Origin: Cupriavidus sp. U2
Lineage (GTDB): Bacteria; Pseudomonadota; Gammaproteobacteria; Burkholderiales; Burkholderiaceae
Length of the DNA stretch: 64,000 nt
Reading direction: 5' to 3'
Assembly (NCBI RefSeq): GCF_009663685.2
Contig: NZ_RCOG02000028.1
Span: forward strand, 1-64,000
The notes under the pieces were generated by a model. That model was not told where the DNA came from, did no database searches, and was given only the letters and a program-made list of their open reading frames with translations. The translations under genes were made by a program, and so were the position numbers. Of the stretch, positions 9,278 through 17,784 are shown piece by piece. Each line of letters starts with the position of its first letter. The first letter of the stretch is position 1.

Positions 9278-10225
9278 TCAGAACTTGTGTCGAATCCCAA
9301 CAGCCGCGCCGAATATGGAGTTCTGGCCATTGGCCAGCGCGTAGCTGTTGCCAAGGGAAAGGCTAGTGGCGTACGTGGTCACCAGAGATTCCATTGTGAG
9401 GCCCGCATTCTTGGCGTAGGCCGTGGTCAGGTAGACATCGGTTGCTTCGAGAAGGCGCAACGAAGGCAATCTGCCACGGGTTGGCAACGTGCGTGTCGCC
9501 AAACAGACTTTTTATGTTGTCGTAGTTATACTCGAGCGTTAGGCCGATGGCCGGGGTGACCTGGTAGTTGGCACCGATCTAGTAGTAGTCGTCACGCTGG
9601 ATCGGCACGTCTGCCGCGTTCTTTTGCTGGCCCCAACGGTAGCCGCCCATGATCTTTGCCGGGCGATACGCGTAGATTGCGGCAACCGACGCCTTCTTAA
9701 CGGTGCCGTTGCGGGTACGGATGGTCGGATTCCACTAATCGTAGCCTACGGTTGCGCCAAACGGGCCTGCACCGTACGCCACTGCCGCACCGTAGCCCGT
9801 GTCACGTCGGAACTGGCCCGGGACTTCGCCGTTGCCGCCGATAGGCGTTGCTACGCCAACCGTCGCAGGCAACGCCACGCCAGTTCCGAACGACTAGTGA
9901 GCCGCTGCCGTGATCGGGCCAAACGTGCCCGTGTACTTGATGGTGTTGTCTTCGCGGTAGTTGGGGGCCTTGCTGCAGTACGACAGGCTCATACTGGGTT
10001 GATTAGGCGGTCGGCGAGAAGTTGGCCAAGGCGTCGAACATCGAGACGTACTGGCGGCCGAGGGTGAACCGCCCAATGCTGTCGCTTTCCAGACCCACGA
10101 ACGACTGGCGACCAAACAGGCGGTCGCTTTGCTGGAGGTTGCCGCTGTCGCTGCAGAAGCCCGCTCTCAAGCACGAACACGGCCCTTACGCCGCCGCCGA
10201 GATCCTCCGTGCCACGCAACTACCT
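9278..10225 (-). pseudogene. Gram-negative porin (Burkholderia type), degraded
   Basis: Read on the minus strand, the last part is an unmistakable general-porin C-terminus. It contains LTTAYAKNAGLTMESLVTTY, then SIFGAAVGIRHKF with the terminal Phe needed for outer-membrane assembly. Near 10,215-10,225 an N-terminal porin block is visible (GTEDLGGGVRAVFVLES), and further pieces such as GRQ/SIGRFTLGRQYV occur in changing frames. Multiple frameshifts and stops, and the loss of the signal peptide and first strand, make it non-functional. A full-length porin would be about 350-380 residues. A porin next to transport and catabolic genes could once have served uptake of their substrate. Confidence 0.75.
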
Positions 10226-10566
10226 GCATCGCCAGTGGCTACGACGTCAGTGCTGCGATGGCCACTTTCCTCAGCAGGTCGCGACAACAGAGCGCGCATG
10301 TGGAAGAAGTGAACGCAGTCTGGCGAAGACTGGAGACTCAATCGCGCCAGGTCGCCAAATACGCAGAACACGTGTCCCGATTCTGTGAGAATCAGGACAC
10401 GCGCGGCAGGATCTTTGCCTACCCGGGGATTAGCGCGGCGAACTTAGTAAGCTGATATACGTGGAAAAAGCAGATTCGGGATGGAAATGTCGTCAGGCTT
10501 GAGCGTGACAATCAGGCCATCCGGGTCCATACGTGTATAGTTTCACATCCGAACGACGCTCCTCTG
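10226..10566. other. 340 bp between porin remnant and enoyl-CoA hydratase
   Basis: No gene is supported here. The sequence upstream of the porin fragment does not encode the missing signal peptide in any frame I can follow. No terminator hairpin was recognised after the convergent minus-strand operon that ends at 10,567. Confidence 0.4.
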
Positions 10567-11361
10567 CTAGGCCCCTATCCATTTGGGGGCCCGCTTTTCT
10601 GCGAAGGCAAGGGGGCCTTCGATCGCATCGCGACTACTGTAGACGCGTTCGTGGTAGCGTTTGGCCTCTTCGAAGCCGCGTTCGCAACCTAGATCCATGG
10701 CGGAAAGGACGCTCTTTTTGGCAGCCCAGACGGTCAGCGGGGCATTGTCTCGAATCGTGGAAGCAAGGACTTTTGCTCGCGTCCTTACCGCATCCGCAGA
10801 TTCCTCGACATAGTTCACAAAGCCGAGTTGGTGGAAGCGATCGATCGGGTGTAGGTCGCCGGAAAGCGTCAACTCGAGCAGGAATGGTTGCGGCAACATC
10901 CAAAGAATCGGAACTGCCCAGGGGGACCCTCGTCCGACTTTCGCCTCCGAGATGCCGCCCATCGTGCCTGCCATCCCGACTCGCAGGTCACTATTTGCCG
11001 CGAGTACCATGCCACCAGCCGTGAAGTGACCTGTCATTGCTGCAATGATGGGCTTTTCCACGCGCCGCATCCTCTGATGGAATGGATCGCTCAGCATTTC
11101 AAGCATGTCCTTCCCTTCTTCGGCCCGTACCTTTGCCGCCTCCTTCAAGTCCATGCCGGCAGAAAAAGTGCCGCAGTCGGAGGAGGTCAAGATTGCGACG
11201 CGGATGTCGTCATTGCGGTCCACTTCATCCCATAGTTCGCGGAGACGATTGCAAACGAAAATAGACAAGGCGTTGCGCTGTGAGGGACGATTGATGGTAA
11301 TTGTTGCTATGCCATCCTCAACGCTGAAAAGAACGGATAAATCAGAATTATGATCGATCAT
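10567..11361 (-). CDS. enoyl-CoA hydratase/isomerase family protein
   Basis: A 264-residue crotonase. The first oxyanion loop is TFSAGMDLKEA and the second is GHFTAGGMVLAANSDLRVG. The segment ISEAKVGRGSPWAVPILW keeps a Glu at the usual catalytic position, unlike the crotonase at 4466. It is the last gene of a minus-strand operon (CaiB transferase, MaoC, Bug receptor, crotonase) and starts only 6 bp after the Bug stop codon. The role is hydration or isomerisation of an enoyl-CoA; the substrate is not determined. Confidence 0.85.
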   Translation of the reverse strand: MIDHNSDLSVLFSVEDGIATITINRPSQRNALSIFVCNRLRELWDEVDRNDDIRVAILTSSDCGTFSAGMDLKEAAKVRAEEGKDMLEMLSDPFHQRMRRVEKPIIAAMTGHFTAGGMVLAANSDLRVGMAGTMGGISEAKVGRGSPWAVPILWMLPQPFLLELTLSGDLHPIDRFHQLGFVNYVEESADAVRTRAKVLASTIRDNAPLTVWAAKKSVLSAMDLGCERGFEEAKRYHERVYSSRDAIEGPLAFAEKRAPKWIGA

Positions 11362-11367
11362 TTTAAA

Positions 11368-12330
11368 TCATTCCGGTTGAATGCCAGCTTTCCTCACGAT
11401 TTCCGCGTAGTGCTGCCGTTCTGAAATGGTGAAATCTTGGAACGCAGCTGGCGACATCGGCTTCATCAGTTCATAGCCGATTCCATCGATTTGTTTCTGC
11501 ACCTCGGCGTCGGCCATGATGGCCGTCACCTCGCGATTGAGGCGTGCAATGATGTCGTTTGGGGTTCCAGCAGGAGCAAATAAACCGGCCCAGTTTCCGA
11601 TCTGAAAGCCAGGGAGACTATCGCTGACGGAGGGAACGTCGGGGAGTTTAGAAGACCGGTTCGGGGTCACAGCTAGCGGCCTAAGCTTGCCGGATCGGAT
11701 GTGCGGAAGTCCTGTCGCAAAGTCAATAAACATCATTTGCGTTTGCCCCGCAAGCAATTCGGAAACCGCTTGTGGGTACGTTTTATAGGGAACGGCCGTA
11801 ATGGCGGTCCCTGTCATGACGCGAAAGGTGCTTCCGGTAATCCGAGTAGTGCTGTTTGCATAAGGGAAAGCGATTTGATCGGGATGCGACTTGGCATACT
11901 GAATCAGCTCACTAACGGATTTCACAGGCAAAGACGGGTTAACAACCAGAACGTGAGGAACTCCGCCGACCACTGCGATTGCAGAAAAATCCTTGCTTGG
12001 ATTATATGGAATTCGTTTAAACAAAAACTGATTAGCAATCTGTGTCGTATTTGTCGAAAATAAGAGAGTGTATCCGTCCGCGGTAGACTTAGCCACGGTA
12101 TCCGTGCCAATGATGCCGGAAGCACCGGGCTTGTTGTCAACAATGAAAGCCTGCTTTAGACGCGTGCTGAGCGCCGTAGTAATAATGCGCGCCAGAGCGT
12201 CTGTGGGGCTGCCAGCAGCAAAGGGCATGACTACCCTTACCGGCTTTGATGGATAGCTTTCGGCTAGTGAAGAGGAGGCAGCAGTGAAGGAAATAATGAT
12301 TCCAAATACGATTGTAAGTATCGATCGCAT
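11368..12330 (-). CDS. tripartite tricarboxylate transporter substrate-binding protein (Bug family)
   Basis: A 320-residue periplasmic receptor. The start ATG 12330 follows GGAGACTAAA; an in-frame ATG at 12369 has no ribosome site. It begins with a Sec signal peptide (RSILTIVFGIIISFTAAS...LAES). Next comes the Bug hallmark YPSKPVRVVMPFAAGSPTD, then VDNKPGASGIIGTD and a C-terminal alpha/beta domain. Bug proteins bind carboxylates for TctAB permeases, and no tctA/tctB lies nearby, as is usual for these expanded families. The operon setting suggests it captures the acid degraded by the neighbouring CoA enzymes. Confidence 0.9.
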   Translation of the reverse strand: MRSILTIVFGIIISFTAASSSLAESYPSKPVRVVMPFAAGSPTDALARIITTALSTRLKQAFIVDNKPGASGIIGTDTVAKSTADGYTLLFSTNTTQIANQFLFKRIPYNPSKDFSAIAVVGGVPHVLVVNPSLPVKSVSELIQYAKSHPDQIAFPYANSTTRITGSTFRVMTGTAITAVPYKTYPQAVSELLAGQTQMMFIDFATGLPHIRSGKLRPLAVTPNRSSKLPDVPSVSDSLPGFQIGNWAGLFAPAGTPNDIIARLNREVTAIMADAEVQKQIDGIGYELMKPMSPAAFQDFTISERQHYAEIVRKAGIQPE

Positions 12331-12365
12331 TTTAGTCTCCAATATAAGTTTTAATTTATAAATTT

Positions 12366-12869
12366 TCACGAGATCGAAATTGGACGGCTCTTGACCATCC
12401 GCAATGGTGAATATGTTGCCACCAACTCGCCACGTTGGTTCATTACCTTATTGGCGGTGCGCATGAGACCACGCCCTGGCTTGCTGGTGCTGCGCGTTTC
12501 AATAACTTCGCATTCGACGTGAATCGTGTCACCAGCCGTAGTCGGGCGACAAATTTTTAGATCTGCTTCTAAGAATGCCATTCCTGTGCGCTGCATTGTG
12601 CTTTGCATTAGTAGTCCTTCGGCGAGGCAAAACACAAGCGATCCCGGTGCGGGGCGTGACCCAATCACTGAAACCTCGCGAACGTACTCGAGATTTGTAA
12701 ACATTTCTTCGACCATGCCGGTGATCCCAGCAAATAGAGTGATGTCAGTGTCGGTAATAGTTCGGCCTAGTGTGCGAAACTTGTAACCAACTTCGACATC
12801 GTCCCAATGAAATCCGGTTCCGACAATGTCGATTCCATTCTTGTCTTTTTGAGTGGTGGCTTTGTTCAT
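12366..12869 (-). CDS. MaoC-family (R)-hydratase/dehydratase
   Basis: A 167-residue hot-dog-fold protein of the MaoC type, with FAGITGMVEEMFTNLEYV and GSRPAPGSLVFCLAEGLL in the hydratase region. The canonical catalytic D-x4-H pair is not obvious to me: the segment reads ITLFAGITGM. Activity as an enoyl-CoA hydratase or mesaconyl/beta-methylmalyl-CoA-type dehydratase is therefore not certain. It lies between the CaiB transferase (42 bp upstream) and the Bug receptor (35 bp downstream) in one operon. ATG 12869 follows GGAGATCTC. Confidence 0.75.
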   Translation of the reverse strand: MNKATTQKDKNGIDIVGTGFHWDDVEVGYKFRTLGRTITDTDITLFAGITGMVEEMFTNLEYVREVSVIGSRPAPGSLVFCLAEGLLMQSTMQRTGMAFLEADLKICRPTTAGDTIHVECEVIETRSTSKPGRGLMRTANKVMNQRGELVATYSPLRMVKSRPISIS

Positions 12870-12911
12870 GAGATCTCCAATTTGTACGGATGAAAGAAAA
12901 ATATATTGAGA

Positions 12912-14132
12912 CTAGATAATTCCATTCTGTGCAAGGGAATGAATATGGAGTTCTTCTACGCCGATCGAACGCAAAACCTCTTGAGTGTGCTGACCCAGTA
13001 CGGGAGGACTACTCGTCGGCGGCAGCGATTGACCATCCATCACAATAGGATTTCTTATCGAAGGCACGGGCCCATATTTGGGATGTGGAAACTCGAGCTG
13101 CATCCCTCTGGCAATGACGTGAGGGTCTTCGAATACTCTATCTATTGAATTGATCGGACCGCATGGAACTCCTGCTTGCTCTAGCAGAGTGACCCATTCT
13201 GAAACCGTCCGCATTACAGTAATCGCGGTAAGCCATTCATTTAGCGCGACTCGATTTTCGACTCGTGCGCGAATCGTGGAAAACTGAGACTCAAATGCCC
13301 GGTGCGGCTCTCCAATTGCTTCGCATAGCCGTCGGAATTGAACATCGTTTCCGACGGCCAGAATGATGTGTCCATCTAGGGCGGGATAAACTTGATATGG
13401 CGCAATATTAGGGTGCCCGGAACCCATACGTACTGGAGCGGTGCCAGTGGCGAGGTAGTTCAGGCCTTGGTTTGCAAGTGTGCCAACTTGACAATCGAGC
13501 AAACTAATGTCGATGTGCTGGCCAACGCCTTCTGAGTCACGTTTTCTTAGTGCCGCAAGAATTGCGACAGTCGCATACATTCCAGTAAGAAGGTCCGCCA
13601 CCGCTACGCCGACTCTTTGAGGGCCTCCGCCAGGTAGCTCATCCTTTTCGCCGGTTACGCTCATGAGCCCGCCCATCCCTTGAATAAGATAGTCGTATCC
13701 GGCTCGATCCTTATAGGGGCCAAACTGACCAAATCCCGTGACGGAACAATATACAAGTCGAGGGTTAATCTTGCGCAGCGACTCAAAGTCCAAACCATAT
13801 TTCGCGAGTGTCCCAACCTTGTAGTTTTCTACCAGGACATCGGCCCGCGCCACCAGTAGGCGCATCAGTTCTTGACCTTCTGCGGTCGTGAAATCAATCG
13901 TAACGGATCGCTTTCCGCGATTGCAGCACATGAAGTACGCGGCATCTCCCGATTCTCCCGTGCGTTGATCATGGAAGAACGGGGGGCCCATGTGCCGCGT
14001 GTCATCTCCAGAACCCGGCTTCTCTACCTTAATGACGTCTGCGCCGAGGTCAGCCAGATTCTGTGTGGCCCATGGACCGGCCAAGATCCTAGAGAGGTCG
14101 AGAACCGTGAGGTTTGAGAGAGCATTTGACAT
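12912..14132 (-). CDS. CaiB/BaiF-family CoA-transferase
   Basis: A 406-residue class-III CoA-transferase that moves CoA between carboxylic acids. ATG 14132 is preceded by AGGAAGTCTC; the longer frame to 14258 has no ribosome site. Features in order are the N-terminal LDLSRILAGPWATQNLADLG and GADVIKVEKPGSGDDTR, the GRGK-like NRGKRSVTIDF, and ENYKVGTLAKYGLDFESL. VGVAVADLLTGMYA carries the Asp that forms the acyl anhydride in this family. The C-terminal VPCGPINSIDRVFEDPHV is also present. It is the first gene of the minus operon, divergent from AtuA. It offers an ATP-free alternative to the frameshifted ligase for activating the substrate. Confidence 0.9.
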   Translation of the reverse strand: MSNALSNLTVLDLSRILAGPWATQNLADLGADVIKVEKPGSGDDTRHMGPPFFHDQRTGESGDAAYFMCCNRGKRSVTIDFTTAEGQELMRLLVARADVLVENYKVGTLAKYGLDFESLRKINPRLVYCSVTGFGQFGPYKDRAGYDYLIQGMGGLMSVTGEKDELPGGGPQRVGVAVADLLTGMYATVAILAALRKRDSEGVGQHIDISLLDCQVGTLANQGLNYLATGTAPVRMGSGHPNIAPYQVYPALDGHIILAVGNDVQFRRLCEAIGEPHRAFESQFSTIRARVENRVALNEWLTAITVMRTVSEWVTLLEQAGVPCGPINSIDRVFEDPHVIARGMQLEFPHPKYGPVPSIRNPIVMDGQSLPPTSSPPVLGQHTQEVLRSIGVEELHIHSLAQNGII

Positions 14133-14458
14133 GAGACTTCCTAAGCAACTTCTCAGGGCGCACTCCAGCTGCGGCTGCTGGTTGTATGGCCTGCCGTTAA
14201 TTAAAATGGAACACAAGCTATTGAAGCGAAATGTAAGATGAAAGCAGGCTCGCGTCAAGTCTTCGTTTGACAGATAGATCCCTAATTTTCATAGTGCAAT
14301 GCAACAAATCTAGCCTTTTTGTAGGCATAAAGTGATCATAAAGTTACATTGTGGTCTTTGCCATTGAATTGGCTTGACACGGCTACATGTACAATCAAAA
14401 ATGAAACCATAGTTGTTGAAATGGAATTGATGCGGCGTAACGCTTTGTGGAGGCTGAT
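14133..14458. promoter_or_regulatory. divergent promoter region between CaiB transferase and AtuA
   Basis: A 326 bp AT-rich intergenic region must drive both operons. It contains TAAAATGGAA at 14202-14211 (reverse complement of the motif at 3373 and 3523) and a relative, GAAATGGAAT, at 14418-14427. A TTGACA at 14374-14379 is followed by TACAAT at 14390, but the 10-base gap is too short for a normal sigma-70 promoter, so I do not assign one. GGAGG at 14449-14453 is the ribosome site of AtuA. Confidence 0.45.
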
Positions 14459-15835
14459 ATGAAAGATGTGGTGAGGTTGGGTTCCGGATCTGGGTTCTGG
14501 GGCGACGCTTTGGACCCTGCTAGGGAACTCCTCGAGCGAGGTGAGTTGGATTACCTGTGCTTTGACTTCCTGGCTGAATTGACTATGTCGTTGCTTCAGC
14601 GCCAGAAGATTAAGGACCCTCAGGCCGGCTACATTCCGGATGCCGTTCAATGCATGACCGAAATGCTGCCCATGGCGAGGGAGCGCGGCACGCGTCTGAT
14701 CTCTAACGGAGGAGGCGTGAATCCCAAGGCTGCAGCGCAGCGGATCGTGGAAAGCGCTCGCGCCGGTGGGCTGCAAGGTGCACGTATCGCACTCGTGGAA
14801 GGTGACGATCTTCTCGGGCAACTCGATGACCTGGTGGCGAAGGGTATTCCCTTGACGAATATGGACACAGGGGATGACAACTTCGCTGCCATTCGAGATC
14901 GCGTTGTTTCGGCAAACGTGTACACCGATAGCACGGGCATAGTCCAGGGCTTGGAAGGCGGTGCAGACGTTGTGATTGCCGGACGTGTCTCAGACAACGC
15001 AGTCTATGTGGGGCCGATCGCATACGAGTTCGGCTGGACCCGAGATGCTGCTCATGCCGACCGCTTTGCGTCGGCTGTCACGCTTGGTCACATTGTCGAA
15101 TGTGCGAGCGCCTGCAGCGGGGGTATGTCATCGCGATTCGCAGAGATGCCGAACATGGGGGGTGTCGGATTTCCGATCATGGAGTTTCACCGGGACGGAA
15201 GTGCGGTCGTGACCAAGCTTCCGGGCAGTGGTGGCAAGGTGGACACCTTTACGGTGAAGGAGCATCTGGTCTACGAAATTGCAGATCCGGCCAACTATCT
15301 AATGCCTGACGCAGTCGCAGACTTTACTTCTTTGCGTCTAAGCCAGATCGAAGCCGATCGGGTGCGCGTGGATTCCGTGAGAGGGAAGGGCGCGCCCGAT
15401 TCTCTAAAGCTGGTCATCGGTTACCAAGATGGTTGGATTGGAGAATGCATGGCGTTCTTCCCCTGGCCGAACGCTTATGACCGAGCTCAGAAGGCACGAC
15501 AGACGATGCTGGAGCGGTTTGAGCGGATGGGCCTGAAGGCTGATCAGATTCAGTTTGACTTCGTTGGTCTCAATATGCTCCACGGGCCTGCTGCTCCACT
15601 ACCTTCCGCAAATGACGCCAACCACCTCAATGAGGTCGGTCTTCGTTGCTCTGTCAGGACTCGCAGCAAAGAAGAGGCGGACAAAGTCCGACGTGCTGGG
15701 ACCCATCTGTGGATCATGGGGCCTGGGGGAACATCCTTCGGTACGCCAATGAAGCCCCGGCCGGTGGTAGCGCTGTGGCCCACATTGATTCCGCCGGAGT
15801 TCGTGCGTCAACGCACCGAAATCCTTGTGGCCTGA
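14459..15835 (+). CDS. AtuA-family protein, main (DUF1446) domain
   Basis: A 458-residue protein of the acyclic-terpene-utilisation AtuA family. The start ATG 14459 sits behind GGAGG; an alternative GTG at 14447 lacks a site. Typical family blocks are GSGSGFWGDALDPARELLERG, LDYLCFDFLAELTMSLL, RLISNGGGVNPKAAA, GGADVVIAGRVSDNAVYVGP and GLNMLHG. In Pseudomonas AtuA one chain carries this domain and a small C-terminal domain; here the latter is a separate gene 27 bp downstream. AtuA is required for growth on citronellol-type terpenes, but its reaction is not established. It heads the operon AtuA-N, AtuA-C, carboxylase beta, carboxylase alpha. Confidence 0.85.
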   Translation: MKDVVRLGSGSGFWGDALDPARELLERGELDYLCFDFLAELTMSLLQRQKIKDPQAGYIPDAVQCMTEMLPMARERGTRLISNGGGVNPKAAAQRIVESARAGGLQGARIALVEGDDLLGQLDDLVAKGIPLTNMDTGDDNFAAIRDRVVSANVYTDSTGIVQGLEGGADVVIAGRVSDNAVYVGPIAYEFGWTRDAAHADRFASAVTLGHIVECASACSGGMSSRFAEMPNMGGVGFPIMEFHRDGSAVVTKLPGSGGKVDTFTVKEHLVYEIADPANYLMPDAVADFTSLRLSQIEADRVRVDSVRGKGAPDSLKLVIGYQDGWIGECMAFFPWPNAYDRAQKARQTMLERFERMGLKADQIQFDFVGLNMLHGPAAPLPSANDANHLNEVGLRCSVRTRSKEEADKVRRAGTHLWIMGPGGTSFGTPMKPRPVVALWPTLIPPEFVRQRTEILVA

Positions 15836-15862
15836 TCAACAGTACTTTTGGAGCACACAGCA

Positions 15863-16174
15863 ATGACACTTCAGATCAAAGATATCGCTTATGTACGGTC
15901 GGGTGACAAAGGCGACGTATGTACAGCCGGTCTTATTGCGAAGACGCCTGAAAACTACCCTCGCCTGCTTGCGAGTGTAACGCCCGAAAAAGTTCGTGCG
16001 CTGTATAAAGAGTGGGTCACCGGCGACATCCATTGCTATCCAATGGACAACATTGAAGCAGTAGTCGTCGTGATGAGGGGCGCGCTAGGAGGGGGGGCCA
16101 CCCGAACTCTGCGCCTTGACCAAACGGGCAAGTCTCTGGGTCACGCGCTTCTGCGCCTTCCCGTCGAAGGCTGA
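15863..16174 (+). CDS. AtuA C-terminal-domain protein (separate subunit)
   Basis: A 103-residue protein matching the C-terminal domain that is fused in single-chain AtuA proteins: IAYVRSGDKGDVCTAGLIA, then YPMDNIEAVVVVMRGALGGGATRTLRLDQTGKSLGHALL. ATG 15863 follows TTGGAG at a 10-base spacing. It ends four bases before the carboxyltransferase start. The separation into two genes suggests that the two AtuA domains form a hetero-oligomer. The reaction is unknown. Confidence 0.82.
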   Translation: MTLQIKDIAYVRSGDKGDVCTAGLIAKTPENYPRLLASVTPEKVRALYKEWVTGDIHCYPMDNIEAVVVVMRGALGGGATRTLRLDQTGKSLGHALLRLPVEG

Positions 16175-16178
16175 AACT

Positions 16179-17783
16179 ATGACTATTTTCCATACGGAAA
16201 TGCGCCATGGCGATTCAGGCTTCGAGCGAAACCACGCGTCCTATCAGAAGTTGCGTGAAGCTGTCGAAGCAGCCCAGCAGAAAGCAGTGTTGGGCGGCGG
16301 AGAGAAAGCTGCAGCTGCACACGCAGCCCGCGAGAAGCTGATGCCTCGCGATCGGATTAATGCGCTTTTAGATCCGGGAACTCCCTTCGTAGAGGTGGGG
16401 CAGCTCGCTGGAGATGGTATGTACGATGGCGCAGCTCCATCTGCGGGAATAATCACTGGTATTGGTAGCGTCTCTGGCCGCCCCTGCATGGTCATGGCGA
16501 ATGACGCAACTGTTAAAGGGGGCACGTACTATCCGATAACAATTAAGAAACAGATCCGAGCACAAGCAATAGCTCGTGAAAATGGATTGCCGTCGATTTA
16601 TCTAGTCGATTCCGGAGGTGCATTTCTTCCACTTCAAGAAGAAATATTCCCAGATGAGCATCATTTTGGAAAAATTTTTCGAAATATTGCCGAGATGTCT
16701 TCATTGGGGCTGAAGCAGATTGCGGCCGTGATGGGGTCCTGCACGGCTGGCGGCGCATATATTCCAGCAATGTGCGATGAGACAGTCATCGTAAACGGAA
16801 ATGGCACTATCTTTCTCGGCGGCCCCCAGCTTGTTCAGGCTGCCACAGGTGAGATTGTCGATGCGCAGACCCTAGGAGGGGCAGATGTGCATACACGCCT
16901 TTCAGGCGTTGCCGACCACTTTGCACAGAATGACCTCCACGCTCTTGAGATTGTTCGTGAGATTGTCGGACGCCCGGGACCGGGCACCATCTCACCGCCG
17001 CCAATTACGCCTCGGGGCCCGCTATATGAGGCGGAAGACCTGTACGGCTTGATTCCCGACAATCCGAAGCAGCCTATCCCCGCTAGGGAGATCCTTGCAA
17101 GGTTGATGGATGGGAGTGAGCTGAACATGTATCGTGAACGCTATGGTTCCACGCTCATTTGTGGCACCGGAGCGATTGGTGGGTATCCCGTCGGGGTTCT
17201 GATCAATGATGGGGTGTTGTTTAGCGAGAGCGCTCAGAAAGCCGCTAATTTCATTGAACTCTGCAGTCAAAGTGACATACCCCTTGTCTTCTTGCACAAC
17301 ATTAGTGGGTTCATGGTTGGTGCGGAGTACGAGCAGGGGGGAATCGCCAAGGATGGAGCCAAGATGGTCAACGCCGTGTCGACCTCGCGGGTGCCGAAGT
17401 TTAGCGTTATCGTTGGCGGCAGCTATGGTGCTGGTGCTTTTGCGATGTGTGGCCGTGCGTTTGGCCCGCGCATGATGGCAATGTGGCCCAACGCTAGGAC
17501 ATCTGTAATGGGTGGAGAGCAGGCTGCAACTGTACTGGCGCTAGTCCGTGAAGAGCAGCTCGCTCGGAAGGGGCAGAGTTTCTCGGGCGAAGACGTGGAG
17601 GTCTTCAAGAAGCCAATTCGCGATCACTATGCAGCGCATAGCACGGCCCTTCATTCGGCCAGTCGACTGTGGTGTGACGCGGTTATCGACCCTGTCGATA
17701 CGCGCCAATGGCTTACTCTTGGACTTTCTCTCGCCCACGGCTCGTCGAAAGAGCAAACGCGTTTCGGCGTATTCAGGATGTAA
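16179..17783 (+). CDS. acyl-CoA carboxylase beta subunit (carboxyltransferase; methylcrotonyl/geranyl-CoA type)
   Basis: A 534-residue carboxyltransferase of the 3-methylcrotonyl-CoA/geranyl-CoA carboxylase group. It takes CO2 from carboxybiotin and places it on the gamma-methyl of an unsaturated acyl-CoA. ATG 16179 lies just after the previous stop; the longer frame overlaps the AtuA-C gene. Conserved blocks are NDATVKGGTYYPITIKKQIR, YLVDSGGAFLPLQEEIFPDE, VMGSCTAGGAYIPAM, the second-domain GGSYGAGAFAMCGRAFGPR and NARTSVMGGEQAA, and the family-typical ending TRFGVFRM. The length matches LiuB and AtuC. GNGTIFLGGP and the AtuA neighbours lean toward the AtuC side, but I cannot settle the substrate from sequence alone. 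Confidence 0.9.
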   Translation: MTIFHTEMRHGDSGFERNHASYQKLREAVEAAQQKAVLGGGEKAAAAHAAREKLMPRDRINALLDPGTPFVEVGQLAGDGMYDGAAPSAGIITGIGSVSGRPCMVMANDATVKGGTYYPITIKKQIRAQAIARENGLPSIYLVDSGGAFLPLQEEIFPDEHHFGKIFRNIAEMSSLGLKQIAAVMGSCTAGGAYIPAMCDETVIVNGNGTIFLGGPQLVQAATGEIVDAQTLGGADVHTRLSGVADHFAQNDLHALEIVREIVGRPGPGTISPPPITPRGPLYEAEDLYGLIPDNPKQPIPAREILARLMDGSELNMYRERYGSTLICGTGAIGGYPVGVLINDGVLFSESAQKAANFIELCSQSDIPLVFLHNISGFMVGAEYEQGGIAKDGAKMVNAVSTSRVPKFSVIVGGSYGAGAFAMCGRAFGPRMMAMWPNARTSVMGGEQAATVLALVREEQLARKGQSFSGEDVEVFKKPIRDHYAAHSTALHSASRLWCDAVIDPVDTRQWLTLGLSLAHGSSKEQTRFGVFRM

Positions 17784-17784
17784 C

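Noticed and set aside
14374..14395. TTGACA...TACAAT promoter before AtuA
   Set aside because: The spacer is 10 bp instead of about 17 bp, so it is not a credible sigma-70 promoter.
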